Counted from the first letter of the stretch, positions 10,487-20,123 are shown. The stretch: DNA of 64,000 nucleotides from an uncultured Verrucomicrobia subdivision 3 bacterium (GCA_903827955.1 CAIKKJ010000075.1:1-64000), one strand, 5' to 3'. Notes: a model not told the origin generated them from the letters alone. A program made the numbers and translations.

Positions 10487-10816
10487 ATGTTTCCCTACCT
10501 CGCGCTTGCAAAAGATCAACCGTGGCAGCCCGGCCCTTATGCGGGCGTCGAATTGAAAGTGCTGCACAAAAATCCCGACTCCGGCGGCGTGGTGGTGCTG
10601 CGAAAATTTTCCGCCGGCAGCACCATCCCCGCCCACACGCATCCGCTCGCAAACGAATGGGCCTACGTTCTCACCGGCGAATGGGATGAGTCCGGCATGA
10701 CCTACACCAACGGCGCGCTATTCTTCGCGCCCAAGGGAATCCAGCACGGCCCGCATGTCGCGAAGACAGAAGTCACCAGCCTCACCATTTTTGACGGCCC
10801 GTTAACCGTCGTTTGA
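10487..10816 (+). CDS. Cupin domain protein (ChrR-like anti-sigma/cupin)
   Basis: 109 aa with [23 protein letters not shown], cupin motif. Confidence 0.75.
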   Translation: MFPYLALAKDQPWQPGPYAGVELKVLHKNPDSGGVVVLRKFSAGSTIPAHTHPLANEWAYVLTGEWDESGMTYTNGALFFAPKGIQHGPHVAKTEVTSLTIFDGPLTVV

Positions 10817-10874
10817 AATGGCGGCGGCCGGAGGGCCGTTGCTGAAACTTCACGCGGTCGCTATATTCAATCCC

Positions 10875-11285
10875 ATGGGCGCATTTCCGGTCAGCCTCGA
10901 AAAAGAAAACCAGCTCGCATCACGCATGGCCGCGCTCGGCGTGCGCGAGGCGGACATCGAAGAAAGTTTTGTCCGCTCCGGCGGCCACGGCGGACAGAAC
11001 GTCAATAAAGTTTCCACCTGCGTGATGCTCGTCCACCGCCCGACTGGCGTGACGGTAAAATGCCAGGAAACGCGCCAGCAGGGACTGAACCGCTACCTCG
11101 CGCGCCGGTTGTTGCTGGACAAAGTTGAAGAAAAGAAAAACGGCTTCATCGCCGCGCAACGCGCCGAGATCGAAAAAATTCGCCGTCAGAAACGTAAACG
11201 CTCCCGCCGCGCGAAAAACAAGATGCTCGCGGACAAATCCCATCACTCGGAAAAGAAAGCCGCGCGCCGTTCGCCGGGGGAATAA
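10875..11285 (+). CDS. Peptide chain release factor family protein (GGQ domain, ArfB/RF-like)
   Basis: In-frame ATG at 10875 in ORF 10818..11285; [13 protein letters not shown] plus basic C-terminal tail; no codon-recognition domain. Confidence 0.82.
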   Translation: MGAFPVSLEKENQLASRMAALGVREADIEESFVRSGGHGGQNVNKVSTCVMLVHRPTGVTVKCQETRQQGLNRYLARRLLLDKVEEKKNGFIAAQRAEIEKIRRQKRKRSRRAKNKMLADKSHHSEKKAARRSPGE

Positions 11286-11311
11286 AAAAGGCGCGTCAAT
11301 GCTGACGCGCC
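11281..11311 (-). terminator. Rho-independent terminator for hpnH-hpnJ (minus strand)
   Basis: On the minus strand GGCGCGTCA-gcat-TGACGCGCC followed by TTTTTTATT; 19 nt downstream of the hpnJ stop. Confidence 0.8.
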
Positions 11312-11329
11312 GTGAAAGTTGAAGGGCGC

Positions 11330-12781
11330 TTATGCCGCCGCGCGGGCCGCCGCCAGATCGCTCTTGCGCTGATTCAGACTCTTAAAGAATTCGTAGCCTT
11401 CGCGGCAGCGGCGCACCATCACATCCTTGTCTTCGAGCATCGTTTTAATGATGCGCAGAATCGGCTTCGGACGCAGATAGTAGCTGCGATAAAAACGGTC
11501 CACGGCCTCGAAGATTTCTTCCTTTGAGGCTTCCGGATATTCCAGCGTGCTTTGCTGTAAGCCGTCGGCGTGCAGAATGTCGCCCTTGTCCTTCTTGACG
11601 AACCAGCCGTTGAGCTTGGCCTGTTCGTAAAGCTCCGTGCCGGGATACGGCGCGGCGAGCGAGACTTGCAGCGAGAAGACGTCGAGTTCCTTCGCGAAGT
11701 TGATTGTCTGCTCAATCGTTTCTTTCGTCTCGACCGGCAAACCAAGAATGAACGTTCCGTGAATCACGACGCCAGCCTGATGGCAGGACTTGGTAAAGCG
11801 ACGCATCTCATCGGTGGTCACGCCTTTTTTGATGCGTGTGAGGGTTTCGTCATTGCCACTTTCGTAACCGACGAGAAACAGGCGCAGGCCGTTGTCTTTG
11901 AAACTTTTGATTGTATCGTAATCGAGATTCGCGCGGCTGTTACAGCTCCAATCCACACCGAGCGGGCCGAGTTTCTTGGCGATTTCGCGCGCGCGCGGGA
12001 GATTCGCGGTGAAGGTGTCGTCGTCGAAGAAAAATTCGCGCACCTGCGGGAAAATTTTCTTCATGTAGGCCATCTCGTCCGCGACGTTCTGCGGCGAACG
12101 CACGCGATATTTGTGTCCGCCAATCGTCTGCGGCCAGAGACAGAAACTGCACTGCGCCGGACAACCGCGACCGGTATACATCGAGACGTAAGGATGCTGG
12201 AGGTAGCCGATGAAATATTTTTCGATCTCCAGATCGCGCTTGTAAACGTCCGCGACCCACGGCAGCACATCCATGTCCGCGATCATTTCGCGTTCGGGAT
12301 TGTGGATGATCTTGCCGTCCTTGTTTTTGTAGGAGAGGCCGCTGATGGTCGAGAGGTCGCGGTCTTCGGCGACTTCCTTGCAGGTGTAATCGAATTCCTT
12401 GCGGCCGACCCAATCAATCGCCGGAGAAGCTTTCAACGTTTCCGTCGGGAGAACCATCGTGTGCGCACCGATGAAACCGATTTTCGTGTCGGGCTTCTGC
12501 GCCTTGATGGCTTCGGCCACCTTGCAGTCGTTCTTCAGCGACGGCGTCGAAGTATTGATGATGACGTGGTCAAAGTTCTTCGCCTCGGCGAGACATTTGG
12601 CGAGGTCGATGTTGTGTGGAGCACAATCCATCAGCTTGGAATTCGGCGTGAGCGCAGCGGGTTGCGCGAGCCACGTTGGATACCAATAGCTGGTGACTTC
12701 GCGCCGCGCCTGATACCGCGCGCCGGCGCCGCCGTCAAAGCCGTCGAAACTCGGAGGTGAAAGATAAAGGGTTCTGCTCAT
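11330..12781 (-). CDS. hpnJ: B12-binding radical SAM protein, hopanoid biosynthesis HpnJ-like
   Basis: GCPAQCSFCLWPQ (CxxxCxxC), N-terminal MSRTLYLSPPSFDGFDGGAGARYQARREV typical of HpnJ; adjacent to hpnH. Confidence 0.85.
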   Translation of the reverse strand: MSRTLYLSPPSFDGFDGGAGARYQARREVTSYWYPTWLAQPAALTPNSKLMDCAPHNIDLAKCLAEAKNFDHVIINTSTPSLKNDCKVAEAIKAQKPDTKIGFIGAHTMVLPTETLKASPAIDWVGRKEFDYTCKEVAEDRDLSTISGLSYKNKDGKIIHNPEREMIADMDVLPWVADVYKRDLEIEKYFIGYLQHPYVSMYTGRGCPAQCSFCLWPQTIGGHKYRVRSPQNVADEMAYMKKIFPQVREFFFDDDTFTANLPRAREIAKKLGPLGVDWSCNSRANLDYDTIKSFKDNGLRLFLVGYESGNDETLTRIKKGVTTDEMRRFTKSCHQAGVVIHGTFILGLPVETKETIEQTINFAKELDVFSLQVSLAAPYPGTELYEQAKLNGWFVKKDKGDILHADGLQQSTLEYPEASKEEIFEAVDRFYRSYYLRPKPILRIIKTMLEDKDVMVRRCREGYEFFKSLNQRKSDLAAARAAA

Positions 12782-12793
12782 TTAAAATGGTGG

Positions 12794-14230
12794 TTATTCG
12801 GCTTTCTTGTTGGCGGAAATTTTGGCGAGCAACTCATCGCGTTCGCTGGTGTCGCTCGTGCCGCAATGGCTGCCGACGTGCGCTTCGTGATTGTGATTGG
12901 TTTCTTCTTTGCGCGAGAACGCGGCTTGCGCGCCATTCATGGCGGCGCGGGGGGAATTCAGCACGGCCTTCGCTTCGGCAAGATGGCCTTTGCCAATGGT
13001 GACGCCGTTGAAGGCGGTTTTGACCAGTTCGGATGAAGCCGGATACGGCTTGGGTTTCGAGCCGAAGTTGTAGGCGAAATTTTTCCAGTTGTCGCCGCGC
13101 TGGTAATTCGTGCCGAGCGCGCCGCTGGGATCGTAGCCGCAATGCACCATGCAATTTTCACAACGCGGATCGCGCGCCACGCCGTCCACCACGCCGTATT
13201 TGTCCCACGTTACTTTCGTGAGCATTTCCGTGTAGCCGTCATAATGACCGTCGGTCATCAGATAGCACGGAGCTTTCCAGCCCTTGACGTTGTAAGTCGG
13301 AATCGCCCAGGCGGTGCAGGTCAACTCACGTTTGCCCGCGAGAAATTCCTGATACACCGGTGTGCCAAAGATGGTGAACATCTTGCCCCACTCCTCGATC
13401 TTGGCGAATTTCTGGCGCGTCATTTTGCGGGTCAGGAAAAAATCTTCCGGCTGTTTGCCGAGGCGCGAAACCATGTCCTTCTTGGCGGCATCGTATTCGT
13501 AACCGGGCGAAATCGTGTGGCCGTCCACTTCGAGTGAACTCAGATACTTGAACATGTCTTCGAGTTCCTTCACGTCGGTTTCTTTATAGACCGTCGTGTT
13601 GGTCGCGACTTGGTAGCCGCAAATCTTCGCCATCTTGATGGCCTCGACACATTCTTTGAACACGCCCTCGCGTTCGACGATCAAGTCATGCGTGAATTCC
13701 AGACCGTCCACGTGAACGTTCCAATACATCCATTTCGTCGGACGGATGACAACTTTCTTGCGCGCTGCGTCGTTGGCGTTGCGGATGGCGTCGGCTTCCT
13801 TTTCGGAAATCAATTTTTCCGCAACGAGCTTTTTAAGCGTCGGCTCGGTTTCCGCCGTGTAAATCGCGGCAAGGTAATCGCGCATTTTTTTGCGCATGAA
13901 CACGCCGTTGGTGCAGACGTAAATCACGCGGCCCTGTTCCAGTAAACCGGCGATGAGTTCCTCAATCTTCGGATAAATCAGCGGCTCGCCGCCGCAAATG
14001 GAAACCATCGGCGCATCGCATTCCATCGCCACCGCGAGACATTTTTCCAACGGCACCATATCCTTGAGGTTCGTGGAATACTCGCGGATGCGCCCACAGC
14101 CGGTGCAGGTGAGGTTGCAGGTGTGGAGCGGTTCGAGCTGCAAGACCATCGCGAATTTCGGCGTCTTGCGGACTTTATGTTTGACGATGTGGCTGGCGAT
14201 TTTCATCGTCAGCGCGAGTGGGAAGCGCAT
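12794..14230 (-). CDS. hpnH: Radical SAM adenosylhopane synthase HpnH-like
   Basis: CNLTCTGCGRIREY (CxxxCxxC), SICGGEPLIYP, DGHYDGYTEMLTKV...YGVVDGVARDPRCENCMVHCGYD; 478 aa with an internal insertion relative to the usual HpnH. Confidence 0.88.
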   Translation of the reverse strand: MRFPLALTMKIASHIVKHKVRKTPKFAMVLQLEPLHTCNLTCTGCGRIREYSTNLKDMVPLEKCLAVAMECDAPMVSICGGEPLIYPKIEELIAGLLEQGRVIYVCTNGVFMRKKMRDYLAAIYTAETEPTLKKLVAEKLISEKEADAIRNANDAARKKVVIRPTKWMYWNVHVDGLEFTHDLIVEREGVFKECVEAIKMAKICGYQVATNTTVYKETDVKELEDMFKYLSSLEVDGHTISPGYEYDAAKKDMVSRLGKQPEDFFLTRKMTRQKFAKIEEWGKMFTIFGTPVYQEFLAGKRELTCTAWAIPTYNVKGWKAPCYLMTDGHYDGYTEMLTKVTWDKYGVVDGVARDPRCENCMVHCGYDPSGALGTNYQRGDNWKNFAYNFGSKPKPYPASSELVKTAFNGVTIGKGHLAEAKAVLNSPRAAMNGAQAAFSRKEETNHNHEAHVGSHCGTSDTSERDELLAKISANKKAE

Positions 14231-14235
14231 AAAAA

Positions 14236-14439
14236 TTAACGAACGGAGGCGATTTCGTTGGCGGAAGTTTCAATCAGCACAAACGGTGCGCTGTTCGTGC
14301 AAGGCGGGCAGGCCTTCAACAGTCCCGGCAGGAAGAAGCTCGCCGGTGACACGCTCTGACTGGCATTGATGCCGCCGCAGCCCGCGCCCAAAAGCGCGAC
14401 CGCCGGCAGCATTGCCATGAATTTCCAACTTAATCTCAC
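14236..14439 (-). CDS. Small predicted lipoprotein
   Basis: GTG start at 14439 in ORF 14236..14586; MRLSWKFMAMLPAVALLGAGC lipobox-like segment; 67 aa. Confidence 0.5.
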   Translation of the reverse strand: MRLSWKFMAMLPAVALLGAGCGGINASQSVSPASFFLPGLLKACPPCTNSAPFVLIETSANEIASVR

Positions 14440-14491
14440 TTGCCGAGTATAAAACACTCCGCCACGATGGCAACTTCTAATTGACCGGATC

Positions 14492-15298
14492 ATGCTGTTC
14501 AAACACGCCCATGCGGGGAAAGTCGCGCTTTTATTTCTGCTGTCCCTTGCCGCGGCGCTGGCTGGCCGGGCGACGGATAACAACACCTTTATCGAGCAGG
14601 CGGAAAAAGAATTTCAGCGCGCACAAAAAAGTTTTCAAACCGACCCGCAAAACTCCACAAACTCCTGGCGATTCGCGTCGGCCTGCTTTGACCGGGCCGA
14701 CCTCGCCACGAATGACGCGCGCCGCGCAGAATCTGCCCGGCTCGGCATTGCCGCGTGCCAGCAATTACTCGCCCGCGAGCCGAAGTCCGCGCCGGGACAT
14801 TATTATCTGGCGATGAATTTCGGCCAGCTCGCCGAGGCCGAGGCCCCGTCCATCGCCGCCTACAAGCTGGTGCACGAGGTTGAACACGAATTCAAAGCAG
14901 CGGCGGCAGTCGATGAACACTTTGATTTCGCTGGCCCGCCGCGATGCCTTGGCCTGCTTTACCGCGATGCGCCCGGCTGGCCCATCAGCATCGGCAGCAA
15001 ACGCAAGGCGAAAGATTTTTTAGAACAAGCCGCCCGGCTCGCGCCGGATTATCCCGAAAACCAGCTGAACCTCGCCGAATCATATTTGAACTGGCGACAG
15101 CGCGAGGAAGCCGAAAAGGCCTTGGCCAAACTCGACGCTCTCTGGCCAGCCGCGCAGACAAACCTCGGCGGCGAACTGTGGGGGAAAAGCTGGCACGATT
15201 GGTCGGTGCGCCGGGCGGCGGCGAAGACAGAATTTCAAAAAGTCTTCAAGCACGCACCCGGACACAGCAATTTAACTGGTGCAAAATTGAATGGATGA
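14492..15298 (+). CDS. Secreted/periplasmic TPR-like protein
   Basis: Signal peptide LLFLLSLAAALAGRA; alpha-helical repeat-like LGIAACQQLLAREPKSAPGHYYLAMNFGQLAE. Confidence 0.55.
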   Translation: MLFKHAHAGKVALLFLLSLAAALAGRATDNNTFIEQAEKEFQRAQKSFQTDPQNSTNSWRFASACFDRADLATNDARRAESARLGIAACQQLLAREPKSAPGHYYLAMNFGQLAEAEAPSIAAYKLVHEVEHEFKAAAAVDEHFDFAGPPRCLGLLYRDAPGWPISIGSKRKAKDFLEQAARLAPDYPENQLNLAESYLNWRQREEAEKALAKLDALWPAAQTNLGGELWGKSWHDWSVRRAAAKTEFQKVFKHAPGHSNLTGAKLNG

Positions 15299-15332
15299 AC
15301 TAGACTGCCGCTCAAAGCTCGGTAAACCAGCC

Positions 15333-15917
15333 ATGGCAAAAAAACTCATCGCAGCATTGACTCACTCGACGGTGCTCCTGCGCGAGTGGGTAGCCAATCC
15401 ACAAGGCACCGGTTCCATCGCGCCCAGTTCCCCGCAGCTCGGCGCCGCGATGGCACGCTGGCTGCCACGCAACCCCGACAGCTACGTGCTCGAGCTTGGC
15501 CCCGGCACCGGCGCGGTCACGGATGCGCTGCTCAAATACGGCCTGCGCGAAGACCGACTCATTGCCATTGAATTTAACCCCAACCTCGCCAAATTGCTGC
15601 GCAAAAGATTTAGGCACGCCCACATCATCACCGGCGACGCGTGGGAACTCGACACCCTGCTCGCCGAATTGCCGTTGCCGGTGGAGTCCGTCGGCGCGGT
15701 GATTTCCAGCCTGCCGCTGCTGAATTTTCCCAAGGAAAAAGCCGATGAACTCGCGCAAAAAATCCGTTCCATCCTCGAACCACGCGGCCGCTGGGTGCAA
15801 TACAGCTACCAGATCGTGAAAGATCGCGCGCGGGGCGGTGAAGATTTCCGGCTGCTTGCCTCGAAGATTGTCTGGCTGAATTTTCCGCCCGCCCGCGTCA
15901 GCGTTTTTCAGAAATAG
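15333..15917 (+). CDS. SAM-dependent methyltransferase (phospholipid N-methyltransferase/KsgA-like)
   Basis: VLELGPGTGAVTDALL, IISSLPLLNFP; in-frame ATG at 15333 in ORF 15291..15917. Confidence 0.75.
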   Translation: MAKKLIAALTHSTVLLREWVANPQGTGSIAPSSPQLGAAMARWLPRNPDSYVLELGPGTGAVTDALLKYGLREDRLIAIEFNPNLAKLLRKRFRHAHIITGDAWELDTLLAELPLPVESVGAVISSLPLLNFPKEKADELAQKIRSILEPRGRWVQYSYQIVKDRARGGEDFRLLASKIVWLNFPPARVSVFQK

Positions 15918-15920
15918 TTT

Positions 15921-17270
15921 TCAGCCGAAAACCATTTTGCAGACCGTCACCGCCACGACCACGCTGACAAAATCCGCAGTCAATCCCGCCAGCAGCGCGT
16001 GCCGTGTGCGCTTGATGGCCACCGAGCCGAAATAAACCGCCAGCACATAAAACGTCGTCTCCGTGCTGCCGTAAATCGTTCCCGCCGTCCGCGCAATCAA
16101 ACTGTCCGGCCCGAATTGCTTCACCAGCTCCGTGAAAAATCCCAGCGAGCCACTGCCGCTCAACGGCCGCACCAAAACCATCGGCAGCAAATCCGTCGGG
16201 AAGCCGAGCTGATTCAGCACCGGCGACAGCGCGCGACTCAACATATCAATCCCGCCCGCCGCGCGGAACATTCCCACCGCGACGAGCATCGCCACGAGAT
16301 ACGGGATGATGCGGATGGCCACATCAAAACCTTCCTTCGCGCCATCCACGAATTCTTCATAGACCTTCACCCGCCGCAACATGGCGAACAGCGGAATGGC
16401 CGAGAGCAGAAACGGAATCGAAAGCAGCGACACCGCGCCGACGATGCGGATGAAAAGATTTTTTTTCGTTTCCTCTTCTGAAACCGGTAGCCCGAACGTT
16501 TCCGGAAAAACCATCCGCAAAAAGAAAAACGCAAAACACAGCAAGAACGCGGCAAAAATAAAATTCCCCCACCACTGCATCGGCTGAAGCGTCACGGCTT
16601 CCTTCACCGTCGGCTTGTCACTTTCAGCCCTCCCGCCTTCCGCTTTGGCAATTTCCGGTTTCAGGTTTCCAATTTCAGCCTTCACCGCAAACATCGGCAA
16701 CTTGCTCAAAAATTTTGCCATCAGCACGCCGCTGACCGCTGCGCACGCGGTGCAGATGATACTCGTGCCAACGATGGCTGTGGGGTTCGTGGATTTGTTC
16801 GCCGCGAGAATCGCGATGGCCGTGACGGGAATGAGCTGGATGCCGCTGGTGTTGATCGCGAGGAAGGTGCACATCGCATTGGTCGCCGTGCCGGGAGTTT
16901 TGTTGAGCGATTCCAGATCCTTCATCGCACGCAGGCCGAGCGGCGTGGCGGCGTTGCCGAGACCGAGCATGTTCGCGGCGATGTTCATGAGCATGGAACC
17001 CATCGCGGGATGTTCCGGCGGCACTTCGGGGAAAATGCGTTTCATCAGCGGACGCAACGCCCGCGCGAGCAGCGCGACCAGTCCAGCGCGTTCCGCCAGA
17101 CGCATGATGCCAAGCCACAACGCCATCACGCCGATAAGCGCGAAGGCGATGCCGACGACAGCGGTGTTCACCATCTCCAGCGCCTTGTCGGCGACCTCCT
17201 TGAGCTGGCCGTTCCAGCCGCCGATGAGCACGGCGCACAACATCAGCCCCAGCCAGATGTAATTCAGCAT
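15921..17270 (-). CDS. Nucleoside-recognition domain membrane protein, SpmA-SpmB fusion
   Basis: NMLGLGNAATPLGLRAMKDLESLN (SpmA) plus LVRPLSGSGSLGFFTELVKQFGPDSLIARTAGTIYGSTETTFYVLAVYFG (SpmB) in one ORF. Confidence 0.88.
   Translation of the reverse strand: MLNYIWLGLMLCAVLIGGWNGQLKEVADKALEMVNTAVVGIAFALIGVMALWLGIMRLAERAGLVALLARALRPLMKRIFPEVPPEHPAMGSMLMNIAANMLGLGNAATPLGLRAMKDLESLNKTPGTATNAMCTFLAINTSGIQLIPVTAIAILAANKSTNPTAIVGTSIICTACAAVSGVLMAKFLSKLPMFAVKAEIGNLKPEIAKAEGGRAESDKPTVKEAVTLQPMQWWGNFIFAAFLLCFAFFFLRMVFPETFGLPVSEEETKKNLFIRIVGAVSLLSIPFLLSAIPLFAMLRRVKVYEEFVDGAKEGFDVAIRIIPYLVAMLVAVGMFRAAGGIDMLSRALSPVLNQLGFPTDLLPMVLVRPLSGSGSLGFFTELVKQFGPDSLIARTAGTIYGSTETTFYVLAVYFGSVAIKRTRHALLAGLTADFVSVVVAVTVCKMVFG
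16647..16680. repeat. Intragenic micro-repeat in spmAB (encodes AEIGNLKPEIA)
   Basis: ggcaatttccggtttcaggtttccaatttcagcc in the linker between the two SpmA/SpmB halves. Confidence 0.45.
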
Positions 17271-17330
17271 GACGCAACGCTACACAAGCCGCCAAAAAAA
17301 TGCGCGCGGAAAATTCAGGCGGGTTTCAAT

Positions 17331-17345
17331 TTAGAATTATTCTAA
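17331..17345. promoter_or_regulatory. PerR/Fur-type operator (perfect 7-1-7 palindrome)
   Basis: TTAGAATTATTCTAA; compare PerR box TTATAATNATTATAA. Immediately upstream of TTGACC-N16-TAAATT and a Fur-family gene. Confidence 0.8.
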
Positions 17346-17348
17346 ATC

Positions 17349-17376
17349 TTGACCGATCATTCACGCTGTGTAAATT
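17349..17376 (+). promoter_or_regulatory. Candidate sigma70 promoter for fur-sufBC
   Basis: TTGACC (17349-17354), 16-nt spacer, TAAATT (17371-17376). Confidence 0.6.
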
Positions 17377-17387
17377 GTCTGTCGGCA

Positions 17388-17816
17388 ATGAAACCGCGCA
17401 GCCAGCAACCAGACGACCAGCACCTGACCGAACAGTTGGGCGCCACCGGGCTGCGCCTCACGCCGCAACGCCAGCAGGTCTATGATGTGCTGCGGCACAA
17501 GCGCGATCATCCCACGGCGGAAGAGGTTTTTATCCGCGCCAAGAAGTCGATGCCGGAAATTTCCCACGCCACCGTTTACAACTGCCTTGACGCGCTCGTG
17601 AAGTCCGGCCTTGCGCGGCAGGTCACGCTGGATCGCGGCGCGACGCGCTATTGCCCGAACATGCACGAGCACGGCCATTTTCATTGCGATGTGTGCGCGA
17701 CGGTATTTGATGTGGATTTGCCGGAACAGGCGATGAAGCTGCCCAAAGGTTTCAAGGCCGATCATTTTGACATCGCCATTCACGGCGTTTGCGCGGATTG
17801 CGCGAAGAAAAAATAA
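17388..17816 (+). CDS. Fur family transcriptional regulator (PerR-like)
   Basis: GLRLTPQRQQVYDVL...ATVYNCLDALVKSGLARQV...HFHCDVCATVFDVD...CADC; ATG 17388 in ORF 17349..17816. Confidence 0.92.
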   Translation: MKPRSQQPDDQHLTEQLGATGLRLTPQRQQVYDVLRHKRDHPTAEEVFIRAKKSMPEISHATVYNCLDALVKSGLARQVTLDRGATRYCPNMHEHGHFHCDVCATVFDVDLPEQAMKLPKGFKADHFDIAIHGVCADCAKKK

Positions 17817-17822
17817 ATTACG

Positions 17823-19271
17823 ATGAGCACTGCTACCGAGACAATTGAGGAATTGGTCAAGACGGAATACAAATACGGCTTCGTCACCGATGTCGAGACC
17901 GAATCCACGCCGCCGGGCTTGAGCGAGGAGACCATCCGCCACATTTCCGCCAAAAAAAACGAGCCAGCGTGGCTGACCGACTGGCGTATCAAGGCTTATC
18001 AATACTGGCTGAAAATGCCGGAGCCGACGTGGCAGTTCGTTAAGTATCCGAAGATTGATTTCCAAGCCATCAGCTATTTCTCGCAACCAAAGCCGAACGC
18101 AAATGCGCCCAAGAGCCTCGACGAAGTGGATCCCAAGTTGCTGGAGACTTACGAGAAGCTCGGCATTCCGTTGCGCGAACGCAGCCGGCTCGCCGGCGTG
18201 GCGGTGGACGCGATTTTTGATTCCGTCAGCGTCGGCACGACGTATCGCGAAGATTTGGCGAAGAAAGGAATTATCTTTTGCTCGTTCAGCGAAGCGGTGC
18301 ACGAACATCCAGAACTCGTCAAAAAATATCTCGGATCGGTCGTGCCTTACACGGACAACTATTACGCCGCGCTGAATTCCGCCGTGTTCACAGACGGTTC
18401 GTTCTGCTACATCCCGAAAGGCGTGCGCTGCCCGATGGAGCTTTCGACGTATTTCCGCATCAACGCCGCCAAGTCCGGCCAGTTCGAGCGGACGCTGATT
18501 GTCGCGGACGAATCGGCGAGCGTGAGCTATCTTGAAGGCTGCACCGCGCCGATGCGCGATGAAAATCAGTTGCACGCCGCCGTGGTAGAACTCGTCGCGC
18601 TCGACTGCGCGGAAATCAAATACAGCACGGTGCAGAACTGGTATCCCGGCGACGAAAACGGCGTGGGCGGCATCTACAATTTCGTGACCAAGCGCGGTCT
18701 GTGCAAAGGCAAAAATTCGCGCATCACTTGGACGCAAGTCGAGACCGGTTCGGCGATCACCTGGAAATATCCTAGCTGCATTTTGCTAGGCGATGGCTCG
18801 AAGGGAGAATTTTATTCCGTCGCCGTGGTGAACAACATGCAGCAAGCCGACACCGGCACGAAGATGATCCACATCGGCAAGAACACGAAAAGCACCATTG
18901 TTTCCAAGGGTATTTCTGCTGGTCGCGGCCAGAACAGTTATCGCGGCCTTGTGGAAATCCGCAAGAGCGCCGAGAACGCGCGCAACTTTTCGCAGTGCGA
19001 CTCGATGCTCATCGGCGCGAAGTGCGGCGCGCACACGTTTCCCTATATCGAAGTCAAGAACACGACGGCGAGCGTGGAGCATGAAGCCTCGACCTCGAAG
19101 ATCGGCGAAGACCAGATTTTTTACTGCAACTCGCGCGGCCTCGCCACGCAGGACGCGGTGAACATGATCGTGAACGGCTTCTGCAAAGAAGTGTTCAAGG
19201 AACTCCCGATGGAATTCGCCGTGGAAGCGCAGAAACTTCTGGGCGTGAGCTTGGAAGGCAGCGTCGGCTAG
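17823..19271 (+). CDS. sufB: Fe-S cluster assembly protein SufB
   Basis: 482 aa; [44 protein letters not shown]...[22 protein letters not shown]. Confidence 0.97.
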   Translation: MSTATETIEELVKTEYKYGFVTDVETESTPPGLSEETIRHISAKKNEPAWLTDWRIKAYQYWLKMPEPTWQFVKYPKIDFQAISYFSQPKPNANAPKSLDEVDPKLLETYEKLGIPLRERSRLAGVAVDAIFDSVSVGTTYREDLAKKGIIFCSFSEAVHEHPELVKKYLGSVVPYTDNYYAALNSAVFTDGSFCYIPKGVRCPMELSTYFRINAAKSGQFERTLIVADESASVSYLEGCTAPMRDENQLHAAVVELVALDCAEIKYSTVQNWYPGDENGVGGIYNFVTKRGLCKGKNSRITWTQVETGSAITWKYPSCILLGDGSKGEFYSVAVVNNMQQADTGTKMIHIGKNTKSTIVSKGISAGRGQNSYRGLVEIRKSAENARNFSQCDSMLIGAKCGAHTFPYIEVKNTTASVEHEASTSKIGEDQIFYCNSRGLATQDAVNMIVNGFCKEVFKELPMEFAVEAQKLLGVSLEGSVG

Positions 19272-19331
19272 ACACAGATTTCACGAATTAACACGAATTT
19301 GATTAGTGAAAATTCGTGCGATTCGTGTCTG
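19271..19331. repeat. Inverted-repeat hairpin between sufB and sufC (ACACGAA-type)
   Basis: GACACAGATTTCACGAATT (19271-19289) vs reverse complement of 19312-19330 GACACGAATCGCACGAATT: 15/19 identical. Confidence 0.6.
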
Positions 19332-19348
19332 AATAATTTTTTAGAAAA

Positions 19349-20110
19349 ATGAGCAAGCAACCTATTCTTGAAATCAAAAATCTTCACGCGGGCGTGGAGA
19401 ATAAACAAATCCTCAAAGGCTTCAGCCTGACGATCAATGCGGGCGAAGTCCACGCGTTGATGGGCCTGAACGGCAGCGGCAAGAGCACGCTCGCTGCGAT
19501 TCTCGCTGGCCGCGATGGCTACGAAGTGACTGAGGGCACGGTGAATTATCTCGGCAAAGATTTGCTGGAACTTGATCCCGAAGAGCGCGCCCGCGAAGGC
19601 GTGTTTCTCGCATTCCAGTATCCGGTGGAAATCCCCGGTGTGAACAGCACCTACTTTTTGAAGGCTGCGCTGAACGAAATCCGCAAGCACCACGGCTTGC
19701 AGGAACTCGACGCGATTGAATTTCTCGCGCTCGTGAAGGACAAAATTAAGCTGCTCGACCTCAACGAGGATTTGCTCAAGCGCTCCGTCAACGAAGGCTT
19801 TTCCGGCGGCGAAAAAAAGCGCGCGGAAATTTTCCAGATGGCCGTGCTCGAACCGAAGCTGGCGATTCTCGACGAGACGGATTCCGGTTTGGACATTGAC
19901 GCGTTGAAAATTGTTTCCAGCGGCGTGAACAAATTGCGTCGCCCGGATTCCTGCCAGCTTGTTATCACGCATTATCAGCGACTGCTGAATCACATCATTC
20001 CCGATGTCGTTCACGTTATGGCCGATGGCCGCATCGTGAAATCCGGCGGCAAGGAACTTGCGTTCGAGCTGGAGGCCAATGGTTACGATGGCATCTTGAA
20101 AAATCTTTGA
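19349..20110 (+). CDS. sufC: Fe-S cluster assembly ATPase SufC
   Basis: ABC ATPase with LMGLNGSGKSTLAAILAGRDGYEVTEG...FSGGEKKRAEIFQMAVLEPKLAILDETDSGLDIDALKIV. Confidence 0.97.
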   Translation: MSKQPILEIKNLHAGVENKQILKGFSLTINAGEVHALMGLNGSGKSTLAAILAGRDGYEVTEGTVNYLGKDLLELDPEERAREGVFLAFQYPVEIPGVNSTYFLKAALNEIRKHHGLQELDAIEFLALVKDKIKLLDLNEDLLKRSVNEGFSGGEKKRAEIFQMAVLEPKLAILDETDSGLDIDALKIVSSGVNKLRRPDSCQLVITHYQRLLNHIIPDVVHVMADGRIVKSGGKELAFELEANGYDGILKNL

Positions 20111-20123
20111 TTAAGCTGCGCGC

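Noticed and set aside
11570-12760. 396-aa plus-strand ORF opposite hpnJ
   Set aside because: Antisense to a well-supported radical SAM gene; low-complexity composition.
15921-17270. SpmA/SpmB as evidence of sporulation
   Set aside because: These nucleoside-recognition proteins occur in many non-spore-formers and no other sporulation genes are present.
17361-18737. 458-aa minus-strand ORF opposite fur/sufB
   Set aside because: Antisense shadow of fur and sufB, with no recognisable domain; typical of high-GC codon bias.
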